Source of the DNA: Actinomycetes bacterium
Lineage (GTDB): Bacteria > Actinomycetota > Actinomycetes > Mycobacteriales > Mycobacteriaceae
Direction of reading: 5' to 3'
Assembly: GCA_029780675.1 (NCBI GenBank)
Contig: JAKOYE010000247.1
Coordinates: forward strand, 1 to 63,099
Length of the DNA: 63,099 nucleotides
Shown: piece after piece, positions 40,305 to 48,194 of the stretch
Layout: each line of letters begins with the position of its first letter
Numbering within the stretch: position 1 is the first letter of the stretch
The notes under the pieces: generated by a model
The model's database searches: none
What the model was told of the DNA's origin: nothing
What the model saw: the letters and a program-made list of their open reading frames with translations, nothing else
Position numbers and translations under genes: made by a program

Positions 40305-41609
40305 TCAAGACCACGACAGGGCGAGCAGTTGCAGGCGACCCTCAAGCGGCACAGACCAACCAAGCTCAAACCCTGTGTTTGTGACATCGACCAAGACTCC
40401 GACGCCCGCGTGATTCGGTTTACTGACCGTAGCGACGGCTGCGTGCGAGCCGCCGAGCGCAACAGGGACATCGACGACATCGACATGGAACTGATCCTCA
40501 GACCAGACAGAGTCGCCGTCGAAATAGGCCTGCAAGCTCTCCTGCACCAGTGCGCCCAGCTTGACGTTGACTCCCAGAACCGTCTGGGAGAGCAGTGAGG
40601 CAATGGGTGCGCCGACGACAGGAACCAGCCCGATCGTGTCGACGATCAGGTTCCCCACTTCGGTGATGACTTGGACAAAGTCGAGAGTGATAACCGAGCT
40701 AACAAGGCTGACGGCGTCGATCGCGAACTTGACTCCGTTGATGGCGGTGCCCACCAACGGAATCCACCCGATTGAACCATTAAGGCCGCTGAATTGAATG
40801 TCGAGTTCGTCTTTCAAGGAGATCGAGACGAACGCTGAGGCCTCGCGACCAGGAGCGCCCGCGACTGCCGAGGCAGATCGGGTGGGCCCCTCGGCCGTCT
40901 GATCGACGATTGCCGCCTCCATGTCCAGCAGAGACCCGGTAGGCACCGCCACGGTCGGTTCATCCTGTGCGGCCGCAGGTCTGCCAGTCTCCCGGCGCGC
41001 AGCAGCGACCATCACCCACGATGCCGCCAACTCCCCCGGTCCACCCGGAAGCAACCCCGACCAGCCCCCATCAAGGGCATCCACCGTCTCGTTTCTCGCG
41101 GCCACCGGAACCATCACCGGCGCTTCGGCGACCGCCTCCGGCGCGTTCGGGACGACACTGATCACCACAGGCGCTGCTGGCATCACCTCGGCCGGAGCCG
41201 AAGCGGATGGGAGCACAACCCGATCCTCGACGACCTCGGCCGGAACCGGAACAGACGGGAAACCCGTCCTGTCAGGAAGAGCTGAGGTCAACCCATCGGA
41301 ATCCACCCGGGCCAATACCGAGTCACGGTCGACGTCATTCTTGACAACCGGTCCACGGGCACGATCCGCCCCACCGGACTCCCGACCCCCGGAAGGCTGA
41401 TCAACATGGGCTCGCCCATCTCGTGACCGCGACACCGAAGCTGCAGCTCGCGTCGCCGACGATGCGGCGGACTCAGTCTGCGCCGACGACTCAGTCGACT
41501 CTTCAGTCGAAGCCCCGGCGACACCAGCGCCCAGCCCCCCGACTGCAGCGCCGATACCCACGGCCACCGCCAAGCCCCTGACCCTGCCCACACACACCGA
41601 TCCCCGCAT
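40305..41609 (-). CDS. Secreted protein of mycobacterial type, carried on the element
   Basis: 434 aa. Signal peptide (VRGLAVAVGIGAAVGGLGAG, AxA at VAGAS), a disordered Ser/Thr/Glu/Ala-rich region, the motif WVMVAAARRETG shared with the core protein at 33871-36468, then about 190 residues with hydrophobic amphipathic helices (GWIPLVGTAINGVKFAIDAV and VVGAPIASLLSQTVLGVNVK) and a beta-rich end. No enzyme motif. It looks like a short, catalytically empty relative of the large exported proteins outside the element. Confidence 0.7.
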   Translation of the reverse strand: MRGSVCVGRVRGLAVAVGIGAAVGGLGAGVAGASTEESTESSAQTESAASSATRAAASVSRSRDGRAHVDQPSGGRESGGADRARGPVVKNDVDRDSVLARVDSDGLTSALPDRTGFPSVPVPAEVVEDRVVLPSASAPAEVMPAAPVVISVVPNAPEAVAEAPVMVPVAARNETVDALDGGWSGLLPGGPGELAASWVMVAAARRETGRPAAAQDEPTVAVPTGSLLDMEAAIVDQTAEGPTRSASAVAGAPGREASAFVSISLKDELDIQFSGLNGSIGWIPLVGTAINGVKFAIDAVSLVSSVITLDFVQVITEVGNLIVDTIGLVPVVGAPIASLLSQTVLGVNVKLGALVQESLQAYFDGDSVWSEDQFHVDVVDVPVALGGSHAAVATVSKPNHAGVGVLVDVTNTGFELGWSVPLEGRLQLLALSWS

Positions 41610-41761
41610 GACGCCCCCCAGTCGGCCACTCGACGTCCACCACAGGAATCCCCCGGCAACGTCGTCGCGGTTACATACCGCTATTCAATGGCGAATATTC
41701 CATAAAGGTATGTCTGCGATCAAATGAGAACAGGGTGTAATGCGCAGTAGCTGAATGCATA

Positions 41762-42148
41762 TTGAACAATTCATTTACTTGCGAATTCAAAATTCTCGGC
41801 TGGTGCAGCAACGGATTCGGAATGCGCTTCGGTATCGCCAAAACTCCATATGCGGCCGAAGGGATGCTCGGGGTGTCGGAGCCCCGCACGACACTGGATG
41901 GCGAAGGTCGACAGGGAGGGGGCACCGTGGTCCAACAGCTTCATCGTGAGATGGCCGCGACCATCAGACAGGTGGTGATCGACCCGGAAGTGTCAGACCG
42001 TAGCCGGGAGTTGGCGGCATCGTTCAGCCGCAAAGCCGCCGACCGCCTCAAGTCCGACTGCCCATCCTTCAGCTACGAGTGGTTCTTCGGGGCCTGCGGC
42101 CTGGACAATTGGGGTGAGCAGCTCCCCGACCAGACAACCAGCCGGTGA
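41762..42148 (+). CDS. Hypothetical protein, start uncertain
   Basis: The open frame begins at TTG 41762 (128 aa). Internal ATGs at 41822 and 41864 and a GTG near 41927 are equally possible. The conserved-looking part is the helical QLHREMAATIRQVVIDPEVS followed by SDRSRELAASFSRKAADRLK and an aromatic end (SYEWFFGACGLDNWG). No family recognised. The 5' part is AT-rich, unlike the 3' part, which argues for a start at 41864 or later. Confidence 0.45.
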   Translation: MNNSFTCEFKILGWCSNGFGMRFGIAKTPYAAEGMLGVSEPRTTLDGEGRQGGGTVVQQLHREMAATIRQVVIDPEVSDRSRELAASFSRKAADRLKSDCPSFSYEWFFGACGLDNWGEQLPDQTTSR

Positions 42149-42161
42149 CAAATGCTGGCGC

Positions 42162-42176
42162 GGTCAGAAACTGACC
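42162..42176. promoter_or_regulatory. Short hairpin upstream of the DUF6308-like gene
   Basis: GGTCAG-AAA-CTGACC, a perfect 6-bp stem within the 104-bp gap after the preceding gene. It may be an operator for the following gene or an end-of-transcript hairpin. It lacks a T-run. Confidence 0.35.
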
Positions 42177-42252
42177 CCGGCGCGCTAAGTTCGCCAATAA
42201 GGTGTTCCTGGCAGGTCGGCAATCGGCCGGTGGGCGCTCGGGGGGCTGAAAT

Positions 42253-42885
42253 TTGGGAACTGACAACGACCTCGGCTCGAGAATTATCGAAGTCGTCAGC
42301 GCCCCGGCAGATCAACTACTTGTTGCGTACTTCGAACCTGACGGTCCGTTCGCGGGCAGTACCTTCGACGACCTGCCCGAAAACCCCAGAGACCACTTCT
42401 GCGCGAGCGACCTGCTGGCAGCGAGCCTGCTCGACGTGCGATTCGGACCCCAAGCAGTCCGGCCCCTACTTGCGGCGGGGCCAAACTCCTTCTCGAAGTA
42501 TCTTGCAGAAATCCCTGACGACGTCGATCTCTGGAACGCCACCGACGATGACCTCTCTCCAGCCTACGAGTTGTGGGATGCCCTACGAGGACTCCCAGGA
42601 GTAGGTCGGACCAGAACGAGCAAGCTGCTGGCCCGCAAAAGGCCACGCCTGATCCCGATCGTTGACAGCGTGATCCGAAACGCGCTCCCCCTCGGGGAAG
42701 ATTCCTGGGAATCGCTTCGGTCAGCCCTTCGAGATGAGCACGTACGGGAACGCATTGAGGACATCCGTCCGCCAGGGGTCACGTCGACCATCTCAACCCT
42801 GCGACTGCTCGACGCCGCGACATGGATGCGCCACAGCAATTCCCGAGCCGCCAAGAAGGCCAGGCGGTCGGCTCGCATGGACTAG
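42253..42885 (+). CDS. DUF6308-like protein with helix-hairpin-helix segment
   Basis: 210 aa. The region GLPGVGRTRTSKLLARKRPR then IPIVDSVIRNALPLG has the Gly-x-Gly hairpin and following helix of DNA-glycosylase-like HhH folds, as in an actinobacterial family I know as DUF6308. No catalytic Lys/Asp pair of a glycosylase is clear. Starts at TTG 42253 after GGGGG. Likely DNA-associated; function unknown. Confidence 0.65.
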   Translation: MGTDNDLGSRIIEVVSAPADQLLVAYFEPDGPFAGSTFDDLPENPRDHFCASDLLAASLLDVRFGPQAVRPLLAAGPNSFSKYLAEIPDDVDLWNATDDDLSPAYELWDALRGLPGVGRTRTSKLLARKRPRLIPIVDSVIRNALPLGEDSWESLRSALRDEHVRERIEDIRPPGVTSTISTLRLLDAATWMRHSNSRAAKKARRSARMD

Positions 42886-43007
42886 TCCGGCCGCCCCGGC
42901 GCGGACCGGCATCAGTCGAGGCTGGCCATGCGGACATCCCGAAACCGGTCGATTCCCGAACACCACCACCATCTGCAATCGCTGACCGGTTTCCCCAGGA
43001 CCCCTGT

Positions 43008-43078
43008 GTTCGGAAAGCCTGTCCCGTTTCCCACTGTTCGGAAAGTATTCCGTCGGACACTTTCGGTACAATAGGTTC
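43008..43078 (+). promoter_or_regulatory. Promoter with repeated operator-like sequence; leaderless start
   Basis: GTTCGGAAAG occurs twice (near 43010 and 43037), the second as part of the palindrome CGGAAAGTATTCCG. TACAAT (43067-43072) is a strong -10 placed so that transcription would begin at the ATG (43079). The mRNA would be leaderless, common in mycobacteria. Confidence 0.6.
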
Positions 43079-43666
43079 ATGCCCGCCGCCACCACCGCTT
43101 CGGCCCCCTCGTCCACCATCGTCGGCTACGCCCGAGTGTCGACCCTGACTCAAACGTTGGAACAGCAGACCGAGCAGTTGACCGCCGCCGGGGCGGGCCG
43201 CATCTTCCACGACGTGATGTCCGGTGCCCGCGACGACCGGCCCGGCTTCACCGAATGCCTCAACTATCTCCGCGACGGCGACACCCTGGTCGTCTGGCGG
43301 CTCGACCGGCTGGGCCGCAACATGCGCTCGATCGTGAACACCTTGCACGAGCTGACCGAGCGCGGGATCACCGTCCGCTCGATCCACGACGGGGTCGACA
43401 CCTCCACCAGCACCGGGCGGATGGTCGCCGGAATCCTGATGTCCATCGCCGAGTACGAGCGCGAACTCGTCCGGGAACGCACCGCACTGAAGTTGGAACA
43501 CGCCCGCAAGTCCGGGGTGAAGTTCGGTCGCCCCGCCAAGCTCGACGCCGACCAGGCAGCCCTCGCCCGCCGGATGAAGGACTCCGGCGAGACTGCCGCC
43601 ACAATCTGCAAGACGTTGTCGATCGGGAGGACGACCTTGTACCGGTACCTGGGCCTCGACGACTAG
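43079..43666 (+). CDS. Small serine recombinase (resolvase/invertase family)
   Basis: 195 aa. The nucleophile Ser21 is in VGYARVSTLTQTLEQQTEQL. DRLGRNMRSIVNTLHEL and the arginine-rich active site (VVWRLDRLGRN) follow. The C-terminal helix-turn-helix is KDSGETAATICKTLSIGRTT. It is a site-specific recombinase with its own DNA-binding domain, of Pin/TnpR type. No transposase partner is nearby. It converges on the second recombinase at 44745-45323. Confidence 0.93.
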   Translation: MPAATTASAPSSTIVGYARVSTLTQTLEQQTEQLTAAGAGRIFHDVMSGARDDRPGFTECLNYLRDGDTLVVWRLDRLGRNMRSIVNTLHELTERGITVRSIHDGVDTSTSTGRMVAGILMSIAEYERELVRERTALKLEHARKSGVKFGRPAKLDADQAALARRMKDSGETAATICKTLSIGRTTLYRYLGLDD

Positions 43667-43681
43667 GCCGAGGCTTCTCGG

Positions 43682-43855
43682 CTACTCCGTCAGATCGACG
43701 ACCTGAGCATCGGGGGCACTCTTCTTCACCGACTCAATGCCAATCTTGGCGCTGGCCTTGGTCTCGTAGGCCTCGCTGACGGCGATGATCTCGCCGTTTC
43801 CCGACTTGAGCCGGAACCGGTACTTGCCTGCCTTGTCCTTGATGATCTCAATCAC
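43682..43855 (-). CDS. YegP/DUF1508 family small protein
   Basis: 57 aa, too short for a routine length cut-off. Translation from GTG 43855 begins MIEIIKDKAGKYRFRLKSGN and has the family's repeat: a Y-R-F-x-L-x-x-N-G strand, then SEAYETKASAKIGIESVKK. Normally these proteins form a domain-swapped dimer of unknown function. It starts two bases after the stop of the upstream 82-aa gene, so the two form an operon. Confidence 0.85.
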   Translation of the reverse strand: MIEIIKDKAGKYRFRLKSGNGEIIAVSEAYETKASAKIGIESVKKSAPDAQVVDLTE

Positions 43856-43857
43856 GA

Positions 43858-44106
43858 TCACCGATGCTCTTGGTCGTGCTGGAGGTGATCAGGGATGTCT
43901 TTGCCGTGCAGCAACCCGCGATTCTTGGCTTCCTGAACGAGACGGTCATGAACCGTACCCTTGTAGGGATTCACGTCCACCACGGTGCGAGTGGAGTTGT
44001 AGTAGATGAGTTCCCCGAGAACCTGGCCGTCCTGAACCAACTTCAGGACTTGGGTCTCTCCGCTGGGTCCGACGGTAACGGGTCCGACGATCTTTGCTTC
44101 GCTCAT
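43858..44106 (-). CDS. Hypothetical 82-aa protein upstream of the YegP homologue
   Basis: Starts MSEAKIVGPVTVGPSGETQV and contains the segment ELIYYNSTRTVVDVNPYKGT, with a His-rich end (DHLQHDQEHR). A strong ribosome site AAGGAGG lies eight bases before ATG 44106. Its first codon is only 24 bp from the first CRISPR-like repeat, so a leftward transcript through the array would carry the array as its 5' leader. No family recognised. Confidence 0.7.
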   Translation of the reverse strand: MSEAKIVGPVTVGPSGETQVLKLVQDGQVLGELIYYNSTRTVVDVNPYKGTVHDRLVQEAKNRGLLHGKDIPDHLQHDQEHR

Positions 44107-44129
44107 AGGTACAGCCTCCTTGGAGGGTG

Positions 44130-44463
44130 GGGATCACCCCCGCATGCGCGGGGAGCACTTGGGGTTATCCGGTTTCAAACCGGTAAACCACGGCATCACT
44201 CCCGCATGCGCGGGGAGCACTCAAAGGGTCGCATTCTAAATGCGACCCTCCCGGATCACCCCCGCATGCGCGGGGAGCACTCCGTCATCTCGCCGGTCGA
44301 GGCGTTCGCGGTGGGGATCACCCCCGCATGCGCAGGGAGCACTCAAAGGGTCGCGTTTCAAACGCGACCCTCCCGGATCACCCCCGCATGCGCAGGGAGC
44401 ACTTCGGCTTGGTCGCGTTTGAGACGCGACCAAGAGGATCACCCCCGCATGCGCGGGGAGCAC
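44130..44463 (-). CRISPR. CRISPR-like array, 6 repeats and 5 spacers, type I-E-like repeat, mostly palindromic spacers
   Basis: 28-bp repeats start at 44131, 44193, 44253, 44315, 44375 and 44436. On the minus strand they read GTGCTCCCCGCGCATGCG followed by GGGGTGATCC, closely like type I-E repeats and with the same internal hairpin. Repeat 2 has two changes and repeats 4 and 5 one. Spacers are 34, 32, 34, 32 and 33 bp. Spacers 1, 2, 4 and 5 are inverted repeats with 11-13 bp arms and a 1-3 bp centre (for example AGGGTCGCGTTT-C-AAACGCGACCCT). Spacer 3 is ordinary. No cas gene is present in the window and no second copy of a spacer is seen. Confidence 0.85.
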
Positions 44464-44507
44464 GCCGTCCTCGTTGATGAATCCAATGGAGTACTCGAGA
44501 TCATGTG

Positions 44508-44600
44508 ATGGCCGCCTCGGACTCCCCCACGATCGTCACGGTGTTCCGGCCGCGACTGCGCCCGGATGCCGCCCTCCAGGAATCCCTCATTGGGCAATAG
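44508..44600 (+). pseudogene. Truncated remnant of the ABM monooxygenase gene
   Basis: Reads MAASDSPTIVTVFRPRLRPD then AALQESLIGQ-stop. The first 20 codons align with the start of the intact ABM gene at 39780 at about 80% of bases. After RPDAAL homology is lost and a stop follows. It lies directly at the right edge of the CRISPR-like array, where a leader would be expected. Confidence 0.8.
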
Positions 44601-44744
44601 GCGCGCCGGGGGCGATCCAAACCACCTGCCGCGTGTGTCGCGGCCAGGGGGCGCGAGCGCGTCCGACCTGGGCCGGACGTCTACAGGGCTGTAACGCGGC
44701 CCGCCCCGGCGGTACGAGTACTAGGTTGCCGAAACGGGCGGGCA

Positions 44745-45323
44745 CTAGTCCCCGGCAACTACCCGGTAGACCGTCGCCGCCGAGACCCCGAGCATCTCGG
44801 CGATGGTCTTCACCGGTTCCCCAGCGGCGTGCATCCGCCGGGCCAACGCTGCCTTCTCGGAATCCAGAGCTTTGGGCCGACCGACGTGCTGGCCCCGCGC
44901 TCGGCGGGCGTCACGGGCTGCGGCGCGGCGTTCCCGGCCCAGCTCCAGCTCCAGCTCGGCGAGGCTGGCCAGCACCCCGGCCACCATGCGCCCGGCAGCG
45001 GTCGAGGTGTCGATCCCCTCGCGCAACGAGCGCAACACGATCCCGCGTTGGTCGAGATCGCGGATGGTGGTCATGACCTCGGCGGCGTTGCGGCCCAGGC
45101 GGTCGATCCCGACGACGACGATCGTGTCGCCGGGGATCGCGTCGGCCAGGAGCTCGTTCAGGCCGGGTCGCTGCTCGCGGGTCGAGGTGCCCGACAGCTT
45201 GTCGGAGTAGACGTCTTTGGCGCGCACCCCGGCGGCGGCGAGAGCGTCATGCTGCTGATTGAGCGACTGGTGGTCGGTGCTGACCCTGGCGTAACCGAGC
45301 AGGACTCCGGCGGTGGTGGGCAT
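44745..45323 (-). CDS. Small serine recombinase (resolvase/invertase family), second copy
   Basis: 192 aa. Nucleophile Ser15 in LLGYARVSTDHQSLNQQHDA, then TIVVVGIDRLGRNAAEVMTT and a C-terminal helix-turn-helix (AGEPVKTIAEMLGVSAATVY). Only moderately similar to the recombinase at 43079, so not a recent duplication. A TAGAAT -10 about seven bases before the ATG suggests a leaderless mRNA here too. Transcribed toward the first recombinase. Confidence 0.93.
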   Translation of the reverse strand: MPTTAGVLLGYARVSTDHQSLNQQHDALAAAGVRAKDVYSDKLSGTSTREQRPGLNELLADAIPGDTIVVVGIDRLGRNAAEVMTTIRDLDQRGIVLRSLREGIDTSTAAGRMVAGVLASLAELELELGRERRAAARDARRARGQHVGRPKALDSEKAALARRMHAAGEPVKTIAEMLGVSAATVYRVVAGD

Positions 45324-45509
45324 GCTTCTATTCTACTTCAAAAGTCTCTCATAATTACAGTATTGCGAGGATCATTCTGCAACGACTTATGCGAAAGCCC
45401 ACCTGGGTGTTCTCAGCCCTCATCCGGCTTGATCCCGCCTCGGCCGGGCGCTCTCACAACTAAAGATTTGAGAATCGCTGTTCGCCTCACCGGGAGAACA
45501 GCAAGTGGG

Positions 45510-45533
45510 GTCCCGCCATCGGGATGGCAGGAC
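45510..45533 (-). terminator. Stem-loop just beyond the helicase stop codon
   Basis: GTCC-GCCAT and ATGGC-GGAC arms pair around a CGGG loop, three bases after the end of the helicase gene. There is no T-run, as usual for actinobacterial terminators. Nothing else is evident in the 213 bp between the two genes except the recombinase promoter. Confidence 0.4.
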
Positions 45534-45536
45534 GTT

Positions 45537-48194
45537 TCATTTCTTCTTGCGTTTGGGCTTCGTCTTGGTCTTCTTGGGAGCCGGGGACGCGTCCGTGGGA
45601 ACGTCGTCGCTGGCGACCCGTTCGAGAACCTCGTCGATGGACTCGTCCGGCTGCATGACGGTGTCCCACAGGCCGATGGGTTTGCGCACGACCGTGGTCC
45701 CCGGCTCGCTGGCGTATTCCAGGCTGGAGTCCTCGAACGCCTTGAACTGGTAGATGGCCGCGTTCATGTGGATCGGGTTGAAAACCCCGATCTGGTTGAG
45801 CAGTTTGAAGTCGGCGACCGCCAGGCCGGTCACGCGCTCGAATAGGTCGCTGTCCACGCCGAGGATGATGTCTTTGAGCGCCTGCTCCCGTATCTGGGTC
45901 ACATACATGAACACCGGAATCTTGGCCAGGAGCTTCTGAAGCTTCTCCCGGACTTCCTTGCGGCGCTTGGCGGTCTCGGACTGCTCCTTCTTCTGCTCGC
46001 GGGTGAGCTTGTTGTTGTTCTCCCGCTTGACGTTCTTCAGAAGCTTGGAAGAGGTGATGATCTGCTCGGCGGTCTGGGCGAGGTTGCGGAAGTCCTCGAT
46101 CTTGCCCAGGGCCTCAAGCAAGTCCGGGTGATCCAACAACGCCGTCAGCGTGTGCTCGTTGATGTTGACCAGCAGCGGCGAGTTCCATCGCTGCGCCAGC
46201 GCCGTCGCCCCGATGCCGGTGGTGGCCCAGTTGAGCACGTCGGCGGCGTCGAGCTCGGTCATCATCCCGCCCGCGAAGGCGAAGATCGGGAGGTAGTTCA
46301 GGAGTTGCTCGATGGCTTCCTGCGGGGTGGTTTCACCGAGTGCCCCCAACCGCATCCCGTACTCGCCCACCAGTGTCAGCGCCCGGTTGGGGTCGAACTC
46401 AAAGACGTAGACGGGGTCCTTGAGCACCTCGACGGTGCCGTCGGGCAGGCGGTGCGACCAGGGTGACTGGACCCGGAACGCGGCCTGGAAGTAGGTCTCC
46501 GGCGACTTCAGAGAGCGGAGCATGAGGATCGCTCCCCACTCCCGGACGGTCACCCCGGTCATGAGCTTGCCGCAGGTGAGGGTGATCGAGCCGGTGCCGT
46601 TCTTGCTGGCCTTGGTGATGGCGTCCTCGACGGGGGGCTTGGCGGCAGCGCCCATGCCGACACCGGCTCCGGCGGCGACCACGATCTGGAAGGTGGAGAA
46701 GTAGGGGTGCGTCTGGAGGGCGTCGCGCATGGCGAAGCACGCCGCCACGTCGTTCATGTACCAGACGGAGTGGGTGATGGCCTTGGCGAACACCTGCGCC
46801 TGGTACGGGAAAGGGGGCTTCTGGCCCGCGACGATTTGGAGCTTCATCTGGTCGGGCAGGGTGCCGCGCAGCATTTCAAGGAACTCGTAGACCCGGTCTT
46901 GGTCCTCGAAGACGTGAGCGCCGGGCTGGATTGAAGTGCTCGTCGGGTCGACCTTCTTGGCCTTGAAGTATTCGTTGAGGCTGAAGCCGTTGAACTCCCC
47001 GTCGGCGGCCCACTTCTCGGCGTCGCCGCCGATGTCGTAGGAGAAAATCTGCATCCCCGGCAGGTCGATGTAGGGGTTCGGCCCCTGGTCGGCACCCCAG
47101 TGCTCTTTCTCGCGCTGTTCGTCGACGTAGGTCCAGTTGAATATCTGGTCCTCGGTGAATTCGCCGTTGGTGATGGCCCGGAACGGGGTGCCCGACAGGT
47201 ATAGATAGTGCCGACTGGTCAGCCCGAGGTCATCCTCGGTGACGGACTCGTCGGGTTCCTCGGCCTCGGCGATCTGGGCCTCGGTGGGGTCGTACAGTTC
47301 CCGCGCTGAATCGCGCCACGCGCCGAAGTGGTACTCGTCGAGGATGATGGCGTCCCACTGGGTGAGGTGGATGACCTCGTTGTGCTTCTTGATGTTTCCC
47401 TGGGCGTCCTTGCCGTCCAGGTCCTGGAAGGAGGCGAACCACACCACCGGCTCGTTGGCGTCGGCGGCGCTGTCGCGTTCCTCCGGCGCTGTCTCCCGGT
47501 CGACGAAGCGCCAGCCCTCGAAGTCGACGTGGGTGAGTAGGTCTTCCTTCCAGGCCGTTTGGACCACCGGCTTGTAGGTGAGCACCAGGACGCGCTTCCA
47601 GCCCATCTCGCGGGCCAACTGGTAGCTGGTGAAGGTCTTGCCGAAGCGCATTTTGGCGTTCCACAGGAACCGGGGTGACTTGCCGTCGTCGGCGTGGGAG
47701 CGGAAATACCCGGCGGTCTGGGCGACGGCCTCCTCCTGCTCCGGACGCATCCCGAAGTCGGCGGTACGGGTGCCGTCGTAGGGCTTGCCGTTGCGGACCG
47801 CGACGATGGCTGCCTGCACGTCGTCGACGGTGGCCTCGAACCACTCGGCGTCCCTGCGGATGCCCTTGGCCACCAGCGCCCGGTGAACGTCATGGTCGCG
47901 GAAATGGGTGCCGTCGGCTCGCAGCGCCTCGGTGTCCAGCAGCAGCGTGACGCCCTCGAGGTTGGGGTAGGCAGTGCCAAGTTGCTGCTTGATCCGGTCC
48001 AGCACGTTGGCTTTGGTGGTGTCGCCGACCTTGATGAGGCCGGTCCCGGTGGTCTGGGTGGCCCCTACCGTCCGCTCCCACGGCTGGGAGTCCTTACCAG
48101 GAAGCGTGTAGGCGTAGATGCGCCTCGCGGCGACCGCAGAGCCGACGGTCTCCAATTCCTCGGGAGCCAGCGACGCCTTTCCGAGGGTGGTCAC
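45537..48194 (-). CDS. GIY-YIG-like nuclease fused to SF2 helicase/translocase (restriction subunit)
   Basis: 885 aa. The N-terminus (about 24-125) resembles a T5orf172-type GIY-YIG domain: RIYAYTL, GLIKVGDTT, DRIKQQ and the closing RRDAEWFEAT. Then come an SF2 motor with Walker A AKMRFGKT (180-187), Walker B ILDEYHFGAWRD (about 284-295), the motif III-like YLYLSGTPFRAI, motif V GKLMTGVTV and a motif VI variant QAAFRVQSPW lacking the usual second arginine. The C-terminal third is helical and ends in a Lys-rich tail. Overlaps the upstream methylase by ATGA. Probably cuts unmodified DNA after translocation. Confidence 0.83.
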   Translation of the reverse strand: MTTLGKASLAPEELETVGSAVAARRIYAYTLPGKDSQPWERTVGATQTTGTGLIKVGDTTKANVLDRIKQQLGTAYPNLEGVTLLLDTEALRADGTHFRDHDVHRALVAKGIRRDAEWFEATVDDVQAAIVAVRNGKPYDGTRTADFGMRPEQEEAVAQTAGYFRSHADDGKSPRFLWNAKMRFGKTFTSYQLAREMGWKRVLVLTYKPVVQTAWKEDLLTHVDFEGWRFVDRETAPEERDSAADANEPVVWFASFQDLDGKDAQGNIKKHNEVIHLTQWDAIILDEYHFGAWRDSARELYDPTEAQIAEAEEPDESVTEDDLGLTSRHYLYLSGTPFRAITNGEFTEDQIFNWTYVDEQREKEHWGADQGPNPYIDLPGMQIFSYDIGGDAEKWAADGEFNGFSLNEYFKAKKVDPTSTSIQPGAHVFEDQDRVYEFLEMLRGTLPDQMKLQIVAGQKPPFPYQAQVFAKAITHSVWYMNDVAACFAMRDALQTHPYFSTFQIVVAAGAGVGMGAAAKPPVEDAITKASKNGTGSITLTCGKLMTGVTVREWGAILMLRSLKSPETYFQAAFRVQSPWSHRLPDGTVEVLKDPVYVFEFDPNRALTLVGEYGMRLGALGETTPQEAIEQLLNYLPIFAFAGGMMTELDAADVLNWATTGIGATALAQRWNSPLLVNINEHTLTALLDHPDLLEALGKIEDFRNLAQTAEQIITSSKLLKNVKRENNNKLTREQKKEQSETAKRRKEVREKLQKLLAKIPVFMYVTQIREQALKDIILGVDSDLFERVTGLAVADFKLLNQIGVFNPIHMNAAIYQFKAFEDSSLEYASEPGTTVVRKPIGLWDTVMQPDESIDEVLERVASDDVPTDASPAPKKTKTKPKRKKK

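Noticed and set aside
44236..44463. Open frames running through the CRISPR-like array
   Set aside because: Their repeated LPAHAGVI-type peptides are only the translated repeat.
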